Source: CAVQZA01 sp963718355
Lineage (GTDB): Bacteria; Actinomycetota; Thermoleophilia; Gaiellales; Gaiellaceae
Assembly: GCA_963718355.1 (NCBI GenBank)
Contig: CAVQZA010000004.1
Span: 496,001 to 560,000, forward strand
Direction of reading: 5' to 3'
Length of the DNA: 64,000 nt
In this document: one piece after another, positions 24,688 through 34,149 of the stretch
Numbering within the stretch: the stretch's first letter is position 1
Layout of the letters: each line of letters begins with the position of its first letter
Notes under the pieces: model-generated
Told to the model about the DNA's origin: nothing
Database searches by the model: none
What the model saw: the letters and a program-made list of their open reading frames with translations, nothing else
Made by a program: the position numbers and the translations under genes

Positions 24688-25556
24688 CCCTCGTCGTCGC
24701 GATCCAGCGGCTGCCCGAGTCGACCCGGGCCGAGCTCGCGCGCCTGTTCGAGCTCCGCGAGGGCGCGGATGTGAGCGGCGCCGAAGGGATCGTCGCGACG
24801 CCGATCGATCCGGTCGGTGACGCGATGTTCGACGCTGCGGGGCCGCAGTTGCGCGTCGTGGCGAACTTCGCCGTAGGCACCGACAACATCGACTTCGAGG
24901 CGGCTCGCCGGCGCGGGATCGTGATCGCGAACACGCCGGACGTCTTGACCGCGGCGACGGCGGAGCTCGCGATGGGGCTCCTGCTCGGGCTCGTGCGGCG
25001 GCTGTTCGAGGGCGACCGCTTCCTGCGCCGGCGGGAGACGTGGGGCTGGTCGACGAGCTTCATGCTCGGCACCGGCCTCCAGGGGCAGACGCTCGGGGTG
25101 CTCGGCTACGGCCGCATCGGCAAAGAGGTCGGCCGCCTTGCTGAGGCGTTCGGGATGACCGTGCTGCCGATGCGCGACCTGGATCGCATCGGCGAGGTCG
25201 ACGTGCTGACGCTCCATTGCCCGCTCAAGCCCGAGACCCGGCATCTGATCGACGCGGCGGCGCTGGCGCGGATGAAGCCGACGGCGGTGCTCGTCAACAC
25301 CGCGCGCGGCCCGGTCGTCGACGAGTCCGCGCTGGTCGAAGCGTTGCGAGCGGGGACGATCGCGGGCGCCGCACTCGACGTCCACGAGCGCGAGCCGCTG
25401 GTCACCGAGGAGCTCCTGGAGATGGACAACGTCGTCCTCACGCCGCACCTCGGCAGCGCGACGGTCGCCACGCGAGCCGCGATGGGAGGCCTCTGCGTCG
25501 AGGCGCTCCGAGTCGTGCTGCTGGAAGGTCGCGACCCCGCGAACCGCGTCGGCTAG
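24684..25556 (+). CDS. D-isomer-specific 2-hydroxyacid dehydrogenase
   Basis: NAD(P)-dependent oxidoreductase of about 290 aa. Rossmann motif GVLGYGRIGKEVG (about 138), catalytic Arg in LVNTARGPVVDESAL, Glu in LDVHEREPL and His in VLTPHLGSAT are all present. FAVGTDNIDFEAARRRGI and NTPDVLTAATAELAMGL are typical of glyoxylate/hydroxypyruvate reductases; other 2-keto acids are possible. The reading frame begins immediately after the transporter stop, and the only start codon is CTG 24684 in a CTGA overlap. Confidence 0.84.
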   Translation: MTLVVAIQRLPESTRAELARLFELREGADVSGAEGIVATPIDPVGDAMFDAAGPQLRVVANFAVGTDNIDFEAARRRGIVIANTPDVLTAATAELAMGLLLGLVRRLFEGDRFLRRRETWGWSTSFMLGTGLQGQTLGVLGYGRIGKEVGRLAEAFGMTVLPMRDLDRIGEVDVLTLHCPLKPETRHLIDAAALARMKPTAVLVNTARGPVVDESALVEALRAGTIAGAALDVHEREPLVTEELLEMDNVVLTPHLGSATVATRAAMGGLCVEALRVVLLEGRDPANRVG

Positions 25557-25561
25557 GCGCA

Positions 25562-26632
25562 GTGAGCGCGACCACCGTCACCGCCGGGATCGAAGCGGCA
25601 GGCCGGGCTGCGCAGAGCCCGTCGCGGCTCGCGTGGCGGCGGCTGCGGCGCGACCGCGCGGCGCTCTGCTCGGCCGGCTTCCTCGTCCTCCTGGTGCTCG
25701 CCGTTCTGCCGGGCGCGCCGTTGCTCGGCAGGCTCGTCGGTCACGGCCCGAACGACTTCCTTCCATACGGGGTCAGCGTCGCGCTCAGGCCCGTCGGTCC
25801 GTGGTCGTTCGTGTCGGACACGCCGGTCGCCCCGGGCATCAATCCGAAGACGTTCCAGCACACACCGCCGCCTCCGGGCACCGGCAAGACGCTACTCGTC
25901 CTCGGCGCCGACGGGCCGCTCGGCCGCGACGAGGCGCAGCGGCTCCTCTACGGCGGCCGCGTCTCGCTCGCCGTCGCAGTCGGCGCGACGCTGCTCGCGC
26001 TCCTGATCGGCACCACGCTCGGCACGCTCGCCGCCTTCTTCGGCGGCTGGGTCGACTCGGTGGTGTCGCGCTTCACCGATCTCGTCATGGCGTTTCCCGT
26101 GCTGCTGCTCGCGATCGTCCTCGGCAGCACGGTCTCGTCGAAGCTCGGCGACGTCACCGTCGGCGGCGCGCTCAACAAGGGCGTGCTGTCTCTGATCCTG
26201 CTGATCGGGCTGTTCACGTGGTTCTACCCGGCCCGCATCGTGCGTTCGCTGATTCTCTCCCTGCGCGAGCGCGAGTTCGTCGAGGCGGCGGAGATGATCG
26301 GAGCGAGCGACGTGAGGATCATGCGGACGCACCTCTTCCCGCACGTCATCCCCGCGATCGCAGTCTGGGCCACGCTCGCGGTCGCGACGAACATCATGCT
26401 CGAGGCGGGGCTCACGTTCCTCGGCGTCGGGATCAAGCTGCCGACGACGAGCTGGGGCTCGATGCTCGCCGCGACGTGGGGCACGGTGTTGTCTCCGCTG
26501 CCGTACAACTCGACCTCGTTCTCGCCCTGGCTGACGATCATCCCGAGCGTGGCGATCTTTCTCACCGTCCTCGCGCTGACGCTCTTCGGCGAGGGGCTGC
26601 GCGAGGCGTTCGATCCGAGGGGCTCGCGGTGA
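25562..26632 (+). CDS. Oligopeptide-type ABC permease, DppC/OppC class
   Basis: A 356-aa inner-membrane permease. After an N-terminal helix and a periplasmic loop comes LGADGPLGRDEAQRLLYGG, the GTDxxGRD-type box of DppC proteins, then five helices with the EAA loop EFVEAAEMIGASDVRIMRTH coupling to an ATPase, and GLTFLGVGIKLPTTSWG. It imports peptides, nickel or similar solutes together with the next gene. It precedes the B-type permease, the reverse of the usual dppBC order. No binding protein or ATPase gene lies nearby. Confidence 0.83.
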   Translation: MSATTVTAGIEAAGRAAQSPSRLAWRRLRRDRAALCSAGFLVLLVLAVLPGAPLLGRLVGHGPNDFLPYGVSVALRPVGPWSFVSDTPVAPGINPKTFQHTPPPPGTGKTLLVLGADGPLGRDEAQRLLYGGRVSLAVAVGATLLALLIGTTLGTLAAFFGGWVDSVVSRFTDLVMAFPVLLLAIVLGSTVSSKLGDVTVGGALNKGVLSLILLIGLFTWFYPARIVRSLILSLREREFVEAAEMIGASDVRIMRTHLFPHVIPAIAVWATLAVATNIMLEAGLTFLGVGIKLPTTSWGSMLAATWGTVLSPLPYNSTSFSPWLTIIPSVAIFLTVLALTLFGEGLREAFDPRGSR

Positions 26633-27684
26633 TCACGCTCGGCTATGCGCTGCGCCGGCTCGGCGCGTCGATCCTGCTGCTGCTCGCGCTGACGCTGATC
26701 ACGTTCCTCCTCTACTGGGCGATCCCGGCCAATCCGGCCGGCTTTCTCGTCGATCTCTCGCCGGGCAAGCCGCACTCGGCTGCCGAGATCGCGAAGGCCG
26801 AGAAGGCGCTCGGCGTCGATAAGCCCGTGTGGGAGCAGTACGGGCTCTACGTCTGGCGCGTGCTGCACGGCGACCTCGGAATCGCCTTTGAGGGCACGAG
26901 GCTCGTGCCCCTGTCGGGAGAGCGCACAGGTGAGGCCGTCGGCCCGGCGGTGGCGCGCGCCGCACTGGTGACCGGCTCGCTCGTCATCGGCGGCGCGCTG
27001 TTCGCGCTGCTGCTCTCGATCCCGCTCGGCGCGATCGCCGCCTCGCGGCCGCGCACGGCGACCGATCGCACGATCCTCGTCGTCACGCTGATCGGGATCT
27101 GCACGCATCCGCTCGTCGTCGCGCTGCTGTTACAGCAGTTTCCGGGCCGAAGCTGGGGGATCGCGCCCGCGGGCGGCTACTGCCCGTTCTTCGGCGCGCA
27201 GGACGGCTGCGGCGGTGCGACGCAGTGGGCCTCGCATCTCATCCTGCCCTGGATCACGTTCGCTCTCTTCTTCCTCGCCGTCTACACGCGGCTCGTGCGC
27301 GTTCGCATGATCGAGGTGATGGACGAGCCGTTCATCCGCACCGCGGCGGCGAAGGGCGCGTCGCGCACGCGCATCGTCCGCCGCCACGCGCTCCGCAACG
27401 CGATGAGCCCCGTCCTGACCCTTGTCGGCATGGACATCGGCCTCGCGCTCGGAATCGCGCTCTACATCGAGTCGGTGTACCGCCTGCCGGGGCTCGGTCT
27501 CACGACGCTGACCGCGCTGAACGGCGGCGCGGGCTACGACCTGCCGATGATCCTCGGCGTCGTCCTGGTGATCGGGCTCGTGATCGTCGTCGCCAACTTC
27601 GCGATCGACCTCGTGATCCTGTGGATGGACCCGCGTGCGGCCGAGGCCGGCACGCGGCGCTCCGCCGTTGGACGCATCGTCTAG
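26629..27684 (+). CDS. Oligopeptide-type ABC permease, DppB/OppB class
   Basis: A 351-aa permease: N-terminal helix ASILLLLALTLITFLLYWAI, then the helix block from about residue 115, the EAA loop EPFIRTAAAKGASRTRIVRRHALRNA, and SVYRLPGLGLTTLTA. A roughly 35-residue insertion with three cysteines (GGYCPFFGAQDGCGG) lies between helices, probably on the outer face. GTG 26629 overlaps the previous stop (GTGA). Ends convergent with the MFS gene, with 4 nt overlap. Confidence 0.83.
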   Translation: MITLGYALRRLGASILLLLALTLITFLLYWAIPANPAGFLVDLSPGKPHSAAEIAKAEKALGVDKPVWEQYGLYVWRVLHGDLGIAFEGTRLVPLSGERTGEAVGPAVARAALVTGSLVIGGALFALLLSIPLGAIAASRPRTATDRTILVVTLIGICTHPLVVALLLQQFPGRSWGIAPAGGYCPFFGAQDGCGGATQWASHLILPWITFALFFLAVYTRLVRVRMIEVMDEPFIRTAAAKGASRTRIVRRHALRNAMSPVLTLVGMDIGLALGIALYIESVYRLPGLGLTTLTALNGGAGYDLPMILGVVLVIGLVIVVANFAIDLVILWMDPRAAEAGTRRSAVGRIV

Positions 27685-28940
27685 CCGACTGCGGCGCCGG
27701 CCGCCTCGTGGATCGAGCCGTCGCGTTCGGTCGCACGCATCCCCGGGACGAGGTAGAGGAAGAGGAGCGTGCTGATCGAGCCCAGAGCCGCGCCGGCGTA
27801 CAGGGCAGTCGAGGTGCCCCAGCGGTCGGCGATCGCCCCCGTGAGCAAGTAGGAAACCGGCAGCAGGGCGACCGCGGTGAAGAGGTCGAGGCTGTACACG
27901 CGGCCGAGCACCTCCTTCGGAACCAGCCGGTGCATCAGGACACCCCAGATCACCTGGCCGACGGTGATCGCTCCGGCGCTGACGAGGCTGATCGCGAACA
28001 GCTCCCACGCGTGATCGGCCAGCGCATAGAGCGCAGTCACGGCCAGGCCTATCGCCCAGCCCCAGTACGCGGCCGCGATGTGGCGCCGGGGAAGTCCTCG
28101 CTCACCCATCGCGAACGCGGCGACGATGGAGCCCACAGCTCCGAACGAGTAGACGAGGCCCAGGGTTCCCGCGGAGGCGTGGAGGTCGTTTTTGACGATG
28201 TAGGGCAACAGGACGAACATCGCGCCGCTGGCGAGGTTCAGCGGGATGCTCGCGAGCACGCCGCCCCAGAGCCACGCTTGCTGGCGAACGGCCGCGATCC
28301 CCTCCCTGACGTCGGCGACGACCGAGCCGGATGCCGTGGCGAGCACCGGTCGCGCTGTGAGGAGGGACAGGCAGAGCGCCGAGACTCCGAAACTGGCGGC
28401 GTCGAGCGCGAACGCCACGCCGGTCCCGGAGGCGGCGACGAGAACGCCGCCGAGCGCAGGGCCGATCAGCCGTGAGGTCGGCCGCACGAACTGGTCCAGC
28501 GAGTTCGCCTCGGTCAGCAGTTCCTGCGGGACGAGCTCCGGGACGATCGCTCCGAACGCCGGCAGGAACAGCGCGCTGCCGGCGGCGGCGACTGCTGCGA
28601 CGAGAGCGAGCTGCCACAACCGGATGCCGCCGGTGAACATCAAGACGGCGGCTGCTCCGACGGCCACGAGCCGAAGCAGGTCGGCAGCGATCATCAGCCG
28701 ACGGCGTTCGACTCGATCGGTCAGAACGCCCCCGTAGACGAGAAGGACAATGCGCGGAAGCATCGCCGCCACGCCGACCCAGGCGAGGGCCGATGGCACG
28801 TTCGAGAGCCGGTAGACCTCCCAGGCGAGCGCGACGTTGAACATCCCGTCTCCGAGCAGCGACACGGCCATGCCAGTCCAGAGAAGGCGGAAATCCCTGA
28901 TCCGCAGTGGCACCAGGAGCCGCGGCGTGAAACGAGGCAT
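27681..28940 (-). CDS. MFS exporter (MFS_3/EntS-like)
   Basis: A 419-aa transporter with about 12 helices: PLRIRDFRLLWTGMAVSLLGDGMF opens the first, with GGVLTDRVERRRLMIAADLLR as the inter-helix motif A loop and ALGGVLVAASGTGVAFALDAA in the middle. This subgroup includes enterobactin exporter EntS and macrolide pumps; the substrate here is unknown. ATG 28940 is chosen over the longer frame from 28976. Minus-strand TTGACA at 28976-28971 could be a -35, but I see no convincing -10. It lies 43 nt after the nuoN stop, so read-through from the nuo operon is also possible. Confidence 0.82.
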   Translation of the reverse strand: MPRFTPRLLVPLRIRDFRLLWTGMAVSLLGDGMFNVALAWEVYRLSNVPSALAWVGVAAMLPRIVLLVYGGVLTDRVERRRLMIAADLLRLVAVGAAAVLMFTGGIRLWQLALVAAVAAAGSALFLPAFGAIVPELVPQELLTEANSLDQFVRPTSRLIGPALGGVLVAASGTGVAFALDAASFGVSALCLSLLTARPVLATASGSVVADVREGIAAVRQQAWLWGGVLASIPLNLASGAMFVLLPYIVKNDLHASAGTLGLVYSFGAVGSIVAAFAMGERGLPRRHIAAAYWGWAIGLAVTALYALADHAWELFAISLVSAGAITVGQVIWGVLMHRLVPKEVLGRVYSLDLFTAVALLPVSYLLTGAIADRWGTSTALYAGAALGSISTLLFLYLVPGMRATERDGSIHEAAGAAVG

Positions 28941-28983
28941 GTTTACACGATCTGCGAGCCACGCTCGGCCTGTCAAGAACGCG

Positions 28984-30450
28984 CTAGTACGGCAGCGCGG
29001 CCACGGCCTTCTGGCACAGGTCCAGAAGCGGCTGCACGAAGATGAACGTGGCCACCGTGATCGCGACGCACGCCACGGCGACGGTCTGGAGCAGAAGCTC
29101 GCGCGGCGGCGAGCCTCCGGCCGGGGCGAGCTGGAGCTCCTCGGCGGGCCGCATGTACATCGCGCGGATCACACCGAGGTAGTAGTAGAGGCTCAGCGCT
29201 GTCGCCAGAACGCCGACGACGGTCAGCCACCACCAGTTCCGCTCGTCCGCGGCCGAGAAGACCAGGAACTTGCCCATGAACCCGCCCGTGAGCGGGAAGC
29301 CGGCGAAGCCCAGCATGAACGTCGCCATCGAGACGCCGAGCAGCGGGCGTTCCCAGCCGAGGCCCGAGAGGTTGTCGAGCGTCACGGCCGCGTTCAGCTC
29401 CCGCTCGCGCGCCGCGACGACGGCGAACGCGCCGAGCGACATCGCGCCGTAGGGGATCAGGTAGTAGAGCACCGACTCCGCGCCGAGCTTGTTCCCCGCG
29501 GCGACGCCGATCAGCATGAAGCCGGCCTGCGAGATCGAGGAGTAGGCGAGCAGGCGCTTGATGTTCGTCTGGGCCAGCGCGGCGAGGTTGCCGACGAGCA
29601 GCGAGGCGCAGACGAGCACCGCGACGGTGATCGTCCAGAGCTGCTTCTCGGCGGGGAACGCGGTGATCAGGACGCGGATCATCACGGCGAGGCCCGCGAC
29701 CTTCGTCGCCGCCGCCATGAAGCCGGTGACCGGCGTCGGGGCGCCCTCGTAGACGTCGGGCGTCCACATGTGGAACGGCGCGGCCGAGACCTTGAAGCCG
29801 AAGCCGACGAGCAGCATCGCGAGCCCTCCGACGAGCAGCGCGGAGCCCTTGAGGTTCTGCGCGGAGGTCGCGGCGGCGATCTGCTCGAAGCCGATCTTCC
29901 CGGTGGCGCCGTACACGAGCGCCGAGCCGAAGAGCAGGATCGCCGAGCCGAAGCTGCCGACGACGAGGTACTTCAGCCCGGCCTCGAGCGACCGCTCGCG
30001 GTCGCCGTCGATCGCGCAGAGGATGTAGAGGGCGATCGAGAACCACTCCAGCCCGAGGAACAGCGTCATCAGGTTTTCGGCGGTGCCGAGGAAGATCATC
30101 CCGCCGCCGGCCGCGGCGAGCAGCGCGTAGTACTCGCCTGAGTGCTCGCGGATCCGCTCGCCGTAGGAGAGCCCGACCGCGAGCAGGCCGGCCCCGGCGA
30201 CGATCATCCCCGCGAGCGCGCCGAAGCGGTCGCGACGCATCGCGCCGTCGACGATCGTCTGGCCGTTGGCGCTGTGCGCGAAGAGGATCGCGTCGAAGAC
30301 GAACGAGACGACGAAGCCCGTCGCGACGACGACCGCAGCGAAGACGTTGCGGCGCACCAGCACCGCGCCGAGGAGGGCGATCGCCGCGGCGGCGAGCAGC
30401 GCGAGCTCGGGCGACAGCGCGAACCAGTCGACGTGCGGTCCGTGGATCAC
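28984..30450 (-). CDS. nuoN: NADH-quinone oxidoreductase subunit N
   Basis: Antiporter-like proton-pumping subunit of complex I, 488 aa with about 14 helices. Typical boxes: LFLGLEWFSIALYILCAI, LKYLVVGSFGSAILLFGSAL, FKVSAAPFHMWTPDVYEGAP (with the conserved Lys and HxWxPD), and NIKRLLAYSSISQAGFMLIG. Last gene of the nuoA-N operon. GTG 30450 overlaps the nuoM stop (GTGA). Confidence 0.93.
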   Translation of the reverse strand: MIHGPHVDWFALSPELALLAAAAIALLGAVLVRRNVFAAVVVATGFVVSFVFDAILFAHSANGQTIVDGAMRRDRFGALAGMIVAGAGLLAVGLSYGERIREHSGEYYALLAAAGGGMIFLGTAENLMTLFLGLEWFSIALYILCAIDGDRERSLEAGLKYLVVGSFGSAILLFGSALVYGATGKIGFEQIAAATSAQNLKGSALLVGGLAMLLVGFGFKVSAAPFHMWTPDVYEGAPTPVTGFMAAATKVAGLAVMIRVLITAFPAEKQLWTITVAVLVCASLLVGNLAALAQTNIKRLLAYSSISQAGFMLIGVAAGNKLGAESVLYYLIPYGAMSLGAFAVVAARERELNAAVTLDNLSGLGWERPLLGVSMATFMLGFAGFPLTGGFMGKFLVFSAADERNWWWLTVVGVLATALSLYYYLGVIRAMYMRPAEELQLAPAGGSPPRELLLQTVAVACVAITVATFIFVQPLLDLCQKAVAALPY

Positions 30451-31970
30451 TTCGCGGCCACCTTGAACACCTGCTGGCACGAGGCGCCGCTCTTCGTCAC
30501 GACGCAGTTCATCGGCAGGCTCGACGGATACTGCTGCGAGGTGAGCGAGGCGTTCGCCTTGCCGCTGCCGCCGAAGGCGTGGCCGCTGATCGCCGCGGGC
30601 CAGGCCGAGAGCGCGAGCAGGCAGGCGATCAGCGGGATCACGATTCCGAGCTCGGCAGGGCGGAGGTCGAGCGCAGCGTCGGACACCGAGCTACCCGGCT
30701 CACGGTGCAGCACCGCCGAGATCAGCCGCAGCGCGTACATCGCTGCGAGCACCATCGCGACCGCCCCGAGCGCGCCGTAGGCCCAACCCTGCTGGAACAC
30801 GCCCGCGAGCACGAGGAACTCACCCGCGAAGTTCGCAGAGAACGGCACCGCAAGCGTCAGCACGCCCGCCGTGATCAGCAGCGTCGCGAGGATCGGCCGC
30901 CCGCGCGCCATTCCGCCGAGCCGGTCGAAGTCGCCGGTCGAGGTCCGCCGCTCGACCATCGCCGCGAGCAGGAACAGCGCGGCCGAGATCAGGCCATGGT
31001 TCACCGACTGGAGGATCGCGCCGTCGAAGCCGAGGTCGTTCGCCGCGAACAGGCCGAGCGTGATCAGTCCCATCTGCGCGAGGCTCGAATACGCGATCAC
31101 GCCGCGTACGTCGGGCGCACGGAAGGCGAGCAGCGAGCCGTACAGGAGCCCGATCGTCGCGAGCACGAGGATCGGCACCCGGAAGTCGTGCACCGGCCCC
31201 GGGAACTTCGCGATCGCGATCCGCAGGAAGCCGTAGACAGCGGTCTTCGAAACCACGCCGGAAAGGACGGCCGCGACCTCGGGCGGCGCCTTGCGGTAGG
31301 CATCCGGCAGCCAGCCGTGGAACGGGAAGAGCGGCGCCTTGATCGCGAAGGCGATCGCGAAGCCGAGGAACACCCACGTGTTGTTGCTCGGCCCCATCTT
31401 GGTGAGGTCGAACGTCCCCTCGTTCAGTCCGTACACGACCAGTGCGGCCAGCATCAGCAGCGAGCCGACCATCGTGTAGATCACGAGCTTGATCGTCGCC
31501 GCGCGTCGCCCCGGCCCGCCCCAGACGCCGACCAGCACATACAGCGGGATCAGCATCATCTCGAAGAAGGCGTAGAACAGCAGCAGGTCCTGCGAGGAGA
31601 AGACGCCGATCACCGCGCCGGTGAGGAAGAGCATCAGCCCGAAGTACGCGCGCGCCCGCTCGCGTCCGACCCAGAAGGCGTAGGCGACCGCGGCGGCCAT
31701 GACCACGACGGACAGTCCCGCGAGCCACAGCGAGAAGGCGTAGAGGCCGACCGAGTACGAGACGCCGAGGCTCGAGATCCAGTCGGTCTGCTGGGCGAAC
31801 TGGAGCTTCGAGCTGCCGAAGTCGAAGCGGATCAGCGCCTCGATCCAGAGCCCGACCTCGACGAGGCTCACGAGCAGCGCGAACGAGCCGGCGGCGTAGC
31901 GCGAGAGCGGCAGGATCCAAATCGTGAGCGCGGCGGCGATCGGCAGCCAGATCAGCACCGTCGTCAGCAT
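30447..31970 (-). CDS. nuoM: NADH-quinone oxidoreductase subunit M
   Basis: Antiporter-like subunit of complex I, 507 aa, about 14 helices. Visible: FYAFFEMMLIPLYVLVGVWG (conserved Glu of helix 5), IKAPLFPFHGWLPDAYRKAP (HGWLPDAY box), LKYLVIY-like VIYTMVGSLLMLAALV, and VRGVIAYSSLAQMGLITLGL. The C-terminal tail after the last helix carries two cysteines and is poorly conserved. ATG 31970 overlaps the nuoL stop. Confidence 0.93.
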   Translation of the reverse strand: MLTTVLIWLPIAAALTIWILPLSRYAAGSFALLVSLVEVGLWIEALIRFDFGSSKLQFAQQTDWISSLGVSYSVGLYAFSLWLAGLSVVVMAAAVAYAFWVGRERARAYFGLMLFLTGAVIGVFSSQDLLLFYAFFEMMLIPLYVLVGVWGGPGRRAATIKLVIYTMVGSLLMLAALVVYGLNEGTFDLTKMGPSNNTWVFLGFAIAFAIKAPLFPFHGWLPDAYRKAPPEVAAVLSGVVSKTAVYGFLRIAIAKFPGPVHDFRVPILVLATIGLLYGSLLAFRAPDVRGVIAYSSLAQMGLITLGLFAANDLGFDGAILQSVNHGLISAALFLLAAMVERRTSTGDFDRLGGMARGRPILATLLITAGVLTLAVPFSANFAGEFLVLAGVFQQGWAYGALGAVAMVLAAMYALRLISAVLHREPGSSVSDAALDLRPAELGIVIPLIACLLALSAWPAAISGHAFGGSGKANASLTSQQYPSSLPMNCVVTKSGASCQQVFKVAAK

Positions 31971-33844
31971 CAGCGCACCGCCACGAAGACGACGAGCAGG
32001 ACGGCGAGTCCCGCGGCGATCGCGAGCACGTAAGTGCGCAGCAAGCCGGTCTGCAACCGAGCCGTCCAGCGGGCCGCGAGCCCGGTGCCGAGGACGACCT
32101 CGGCAATCGAGCCGTCGACGACAGGCTCCTCGAACGCGCGCCGCAGCGCCGCGGAGACCCAGACTGCCGGCCGGTAGAACGCCGCGTCATACGCCTCGTC
32201 GAAGTAGAACTTGTGCTCGAGCACCCGCCACGCGCCCGGCGCCTTGAGCCGGTGCGAGCCGTAGATCAGCCAGGCGACGAGGATGCCCGTGAGGCCTGCC
32301 GAGACCGAGACGGCGATCGTGACGAACTCCTGCGTGTCGGTCGGCACGACGAGCGACGGCACGACCGGCGCGAGCCACGTCGTGATCGGCTCCCAGAAGG
32401 GCGGAAACTGGATGAAGCCGCCGATCGTCGCGAGCACGGCCAGCACTCCGACGGTCCAGCGCATCGAGAGCGGCCCCTCGCCGTGGTCGGTATGCAGGTG
32501 CTCCCGCACGAACGCGCTCGGCTCGCCGAGGAAGACACGGAACACGAGCCGGAAGGCGTACATCCCGGTCAGCAGCGCGCCGGTCACTGCGATCACGAAG
32601 ATGATGTCGCCGCGCGCGCCGCCCGTCGCGAGCGCCGAGGAGATGATCGGGTCCTTCGAGAAGAACCCGGAGAACGGCGGAATCCCGGCGAGCGCGAGGC
32701 TGCCCGCGACGAACGCGAGGAACGTGAACGGCATCAGCTTCCGCAGCCCGCCCATGTTGCGGATGTCCTGCTCGCCGGTGAGCGCGTGGATCACGAGCCC
32801 GGCCGTGAGGAACAGCGTCGCCTTGAAGAAGGCGTGCGTCATCAGGTGGAACATCGAGTCGGCGTACGCACCGAGGCCGACGCCCACGAACATGTAGCCG
32901 ATCTGCGACATCGTCGAGTAGGCGATCACGCGCTTGATGTCGGTCTGGACGAGCGCAATCAGACCGGCCATCAGCAGGGTCAATGCCCCGAGTCCCGCGG
33001 CGAGATCCTGGACGTGCGGCGCTCCCTGGAAGGCGATGTGACAGCGCGCGATGAGGTAGACGCCGGCGGTCACCATCGTCGCCGCGTGGATCAACGCGCT
33101 GACCGGCGTCGGGCCCTCCATCGCGTCGGGAAGCCAGGTCTGCAGCGGCAGCTGCGCCGACTTGGCGAGCGCGCCGCCGAGCAGCCCGAGCGCCACGAGG
33201 TTCGCGACCCAGCGGTTCCCGATCGGAATCTGGCCGAGCGCGCCGAACGACAACGAGCCCGTGTACTTGATCAGCAGGAACAGCGCGATCGCCATCGTCG
33301 CGTCGCCGACCGCGTTCATGATGAACGCCTTCTTCGCGGCGGCGACGGCGCTCGGCTTCTGGTGGTAGAAGCCGATCAGCAGGTACGACGAGAGTCCGAC
33401 CATGCCCCAGCCGGCGAGCAGCAGGATCAGGTTGCCGCCCTCGACCAGCAGCAGCATCGAGAAGACGAACAGCGCCATGTAGGCGAAGTAGCGCCGCTCC
33501 TCGTCCTCGCCCTCCATGTAGCCGAGCGAGTAGGCGACGATCAGCGTGCCGACGCCGGCGACGATCAGCATCATCATCAGCGAGAGCGGATCGACGAGGA
33601 TCGAGAGGCCCGACTTGTACGAGCCTGCCTGGATCCACGTCCACGCGGTCGAGGTCTCGCTGCGCTGCGACGGGTCGTGGCCGAGCGCGGCGATGAACGC
33701 GACGAGCGCGCCGACGAACGCGATCAGGGTCGAGCTCGTCGCCACGTAGCCCGCGGCGCGGCGGCTCAGGCGGCTGCCGAGAAGCGTGATCGCGAACGCA
33801 CCGACGAGCGGCGCGAGCAGCGTGATCCAGCCGCCGACGATCAT
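31970..33844 (-). CDS. nuoL: NADH-quinone oxidoreductase subunit L
   Basis: The largest antiporter-like subunit of complex I, 624 aa, about 16 helices including the C-terminal lateral helix region. Boxes: LILLLAGWGMVGLSSYLLIGFYH, KSAQLPLQTWLPDAMEGPTP (H replaced by Q in the usual HxWLPDAMEGPTP), VSALIHAATMVTAGVYLIAR, and TDIKRVIAYSTMSQIGYMFVG. Its ATG overlaps the nuoK TGA, and its own TGA overlaps the nuoM ATG. Confidence 0.93.
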   Translation of the reverse strand: MIVGGWITLLAPLVGAFAITLLGSRLSRRAAGYVATSSTLIAFVGALVAFIAALGHDPSQRSETSTAWTWIQAGSYKSGLSILVDPLSLMMMLIVAGVGTLIVAYSLGYMEGEDEERRYFAYMALFVFSMLLLVEGGNLILLLAGWGMVGLSSYLLIGFYHQKPSAVAAAKKAFIMNAVGDATMAIALFLLIKYTGSLSFGALGQIPIGNRWVANLVALGLLGGALAKSAQLPLQTWLPDAMEGPTPVSALIHAATMVTAGVYLIARCHIAFQGAPHVQDLAAGLGALTLLMAGLIALVQTDIKRVIAYSTMSQIGYMFVGVGLGAYADSMFHLMTHAFFKATLFLTAGLVIHALTGEQDIRNMGGLRKLMPFTFLAFVAGSLALAGIPPFSGFFSKDPIISSALATGGARGDIIFVIAVTGALLTGMYAFRLVFRVFLGEPSAFVREHLHTDHGEGPLSMRWTVGVLAVLATIGGFIQFPPFWEPITTWLAPVVPSLVVPTDTQEFVTIAVSVSAGLTGILVAWLIYGSHRLKAPGAWRVLEHKFYFDEAYDAAFYRPAVWVSAALRRAFEEPVVDGSIAEVVLGTGLAARWTARLQTGLLRTYVLAIAAGLAVLLVVFVAVR

Positions 33845-34149
33845 CCGCGGAGGGTCGAGAGCTTGTCGATGTCGAGGGTCAGCTTCTTGCGCGCCATCGC
33901 CACGATCAGCCCGAGCCCGACGACGACCTCGGCCGCGGCGACGGCCATCACTGAGAGTGCGAAGATCTGCCCGTCGAGGTTGCCGTTCTGGCGTGCGAAG
34001 GCGATCAGCGCGAGGTTGGCGCCGTTCAGCATCAGCTCCAGCGAGAGCAGCACGATCAGCGGGCTGCGCCGCAGGAGCACGCCGAGCATCCCGGTGGTGA
34101 ACAGGAACGCGGCGAGCGCGAGGTACCAGGCGACGGACGGGCCGCTCAC
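33841..34149 (-). CDS. nuoK: NADH-quinone oxidoreductase subunit K
   Basis: Small membrane subunit of complex I, 102 aa with three helices: AWYLALAAFLFTTGMLGVLL, then RRSPLIVLLSLELMLNGANL (conserved Glu in SLELMLN, part of the proton path) and ALSVMAVAAAEVVVGLGLIV (second conserved Glu). GTG 34149 overlaps the nuoJ stop; its TGA overlaps the nuoL ATG. Confidence 0.92.
   Translation of the reverse strand: MSGPSVAWYLALAAFLFTTGMLGVLLRRSPLIVLLSLELMLNGANLALIAFARQNGNLDGQIFALSVMAVAAAEVVVGLGLIVAMARKKLTLDIDKLSTLRG

Noticed and set aside
28941..28983. TTGACA (minus, 28976-28971) as a full promoter for the MFS gene
   Set aside because: No TANNNT box lies at 16-19 nt spacing, so I do not list it as a promoter; read-through from nuoN is as likely.
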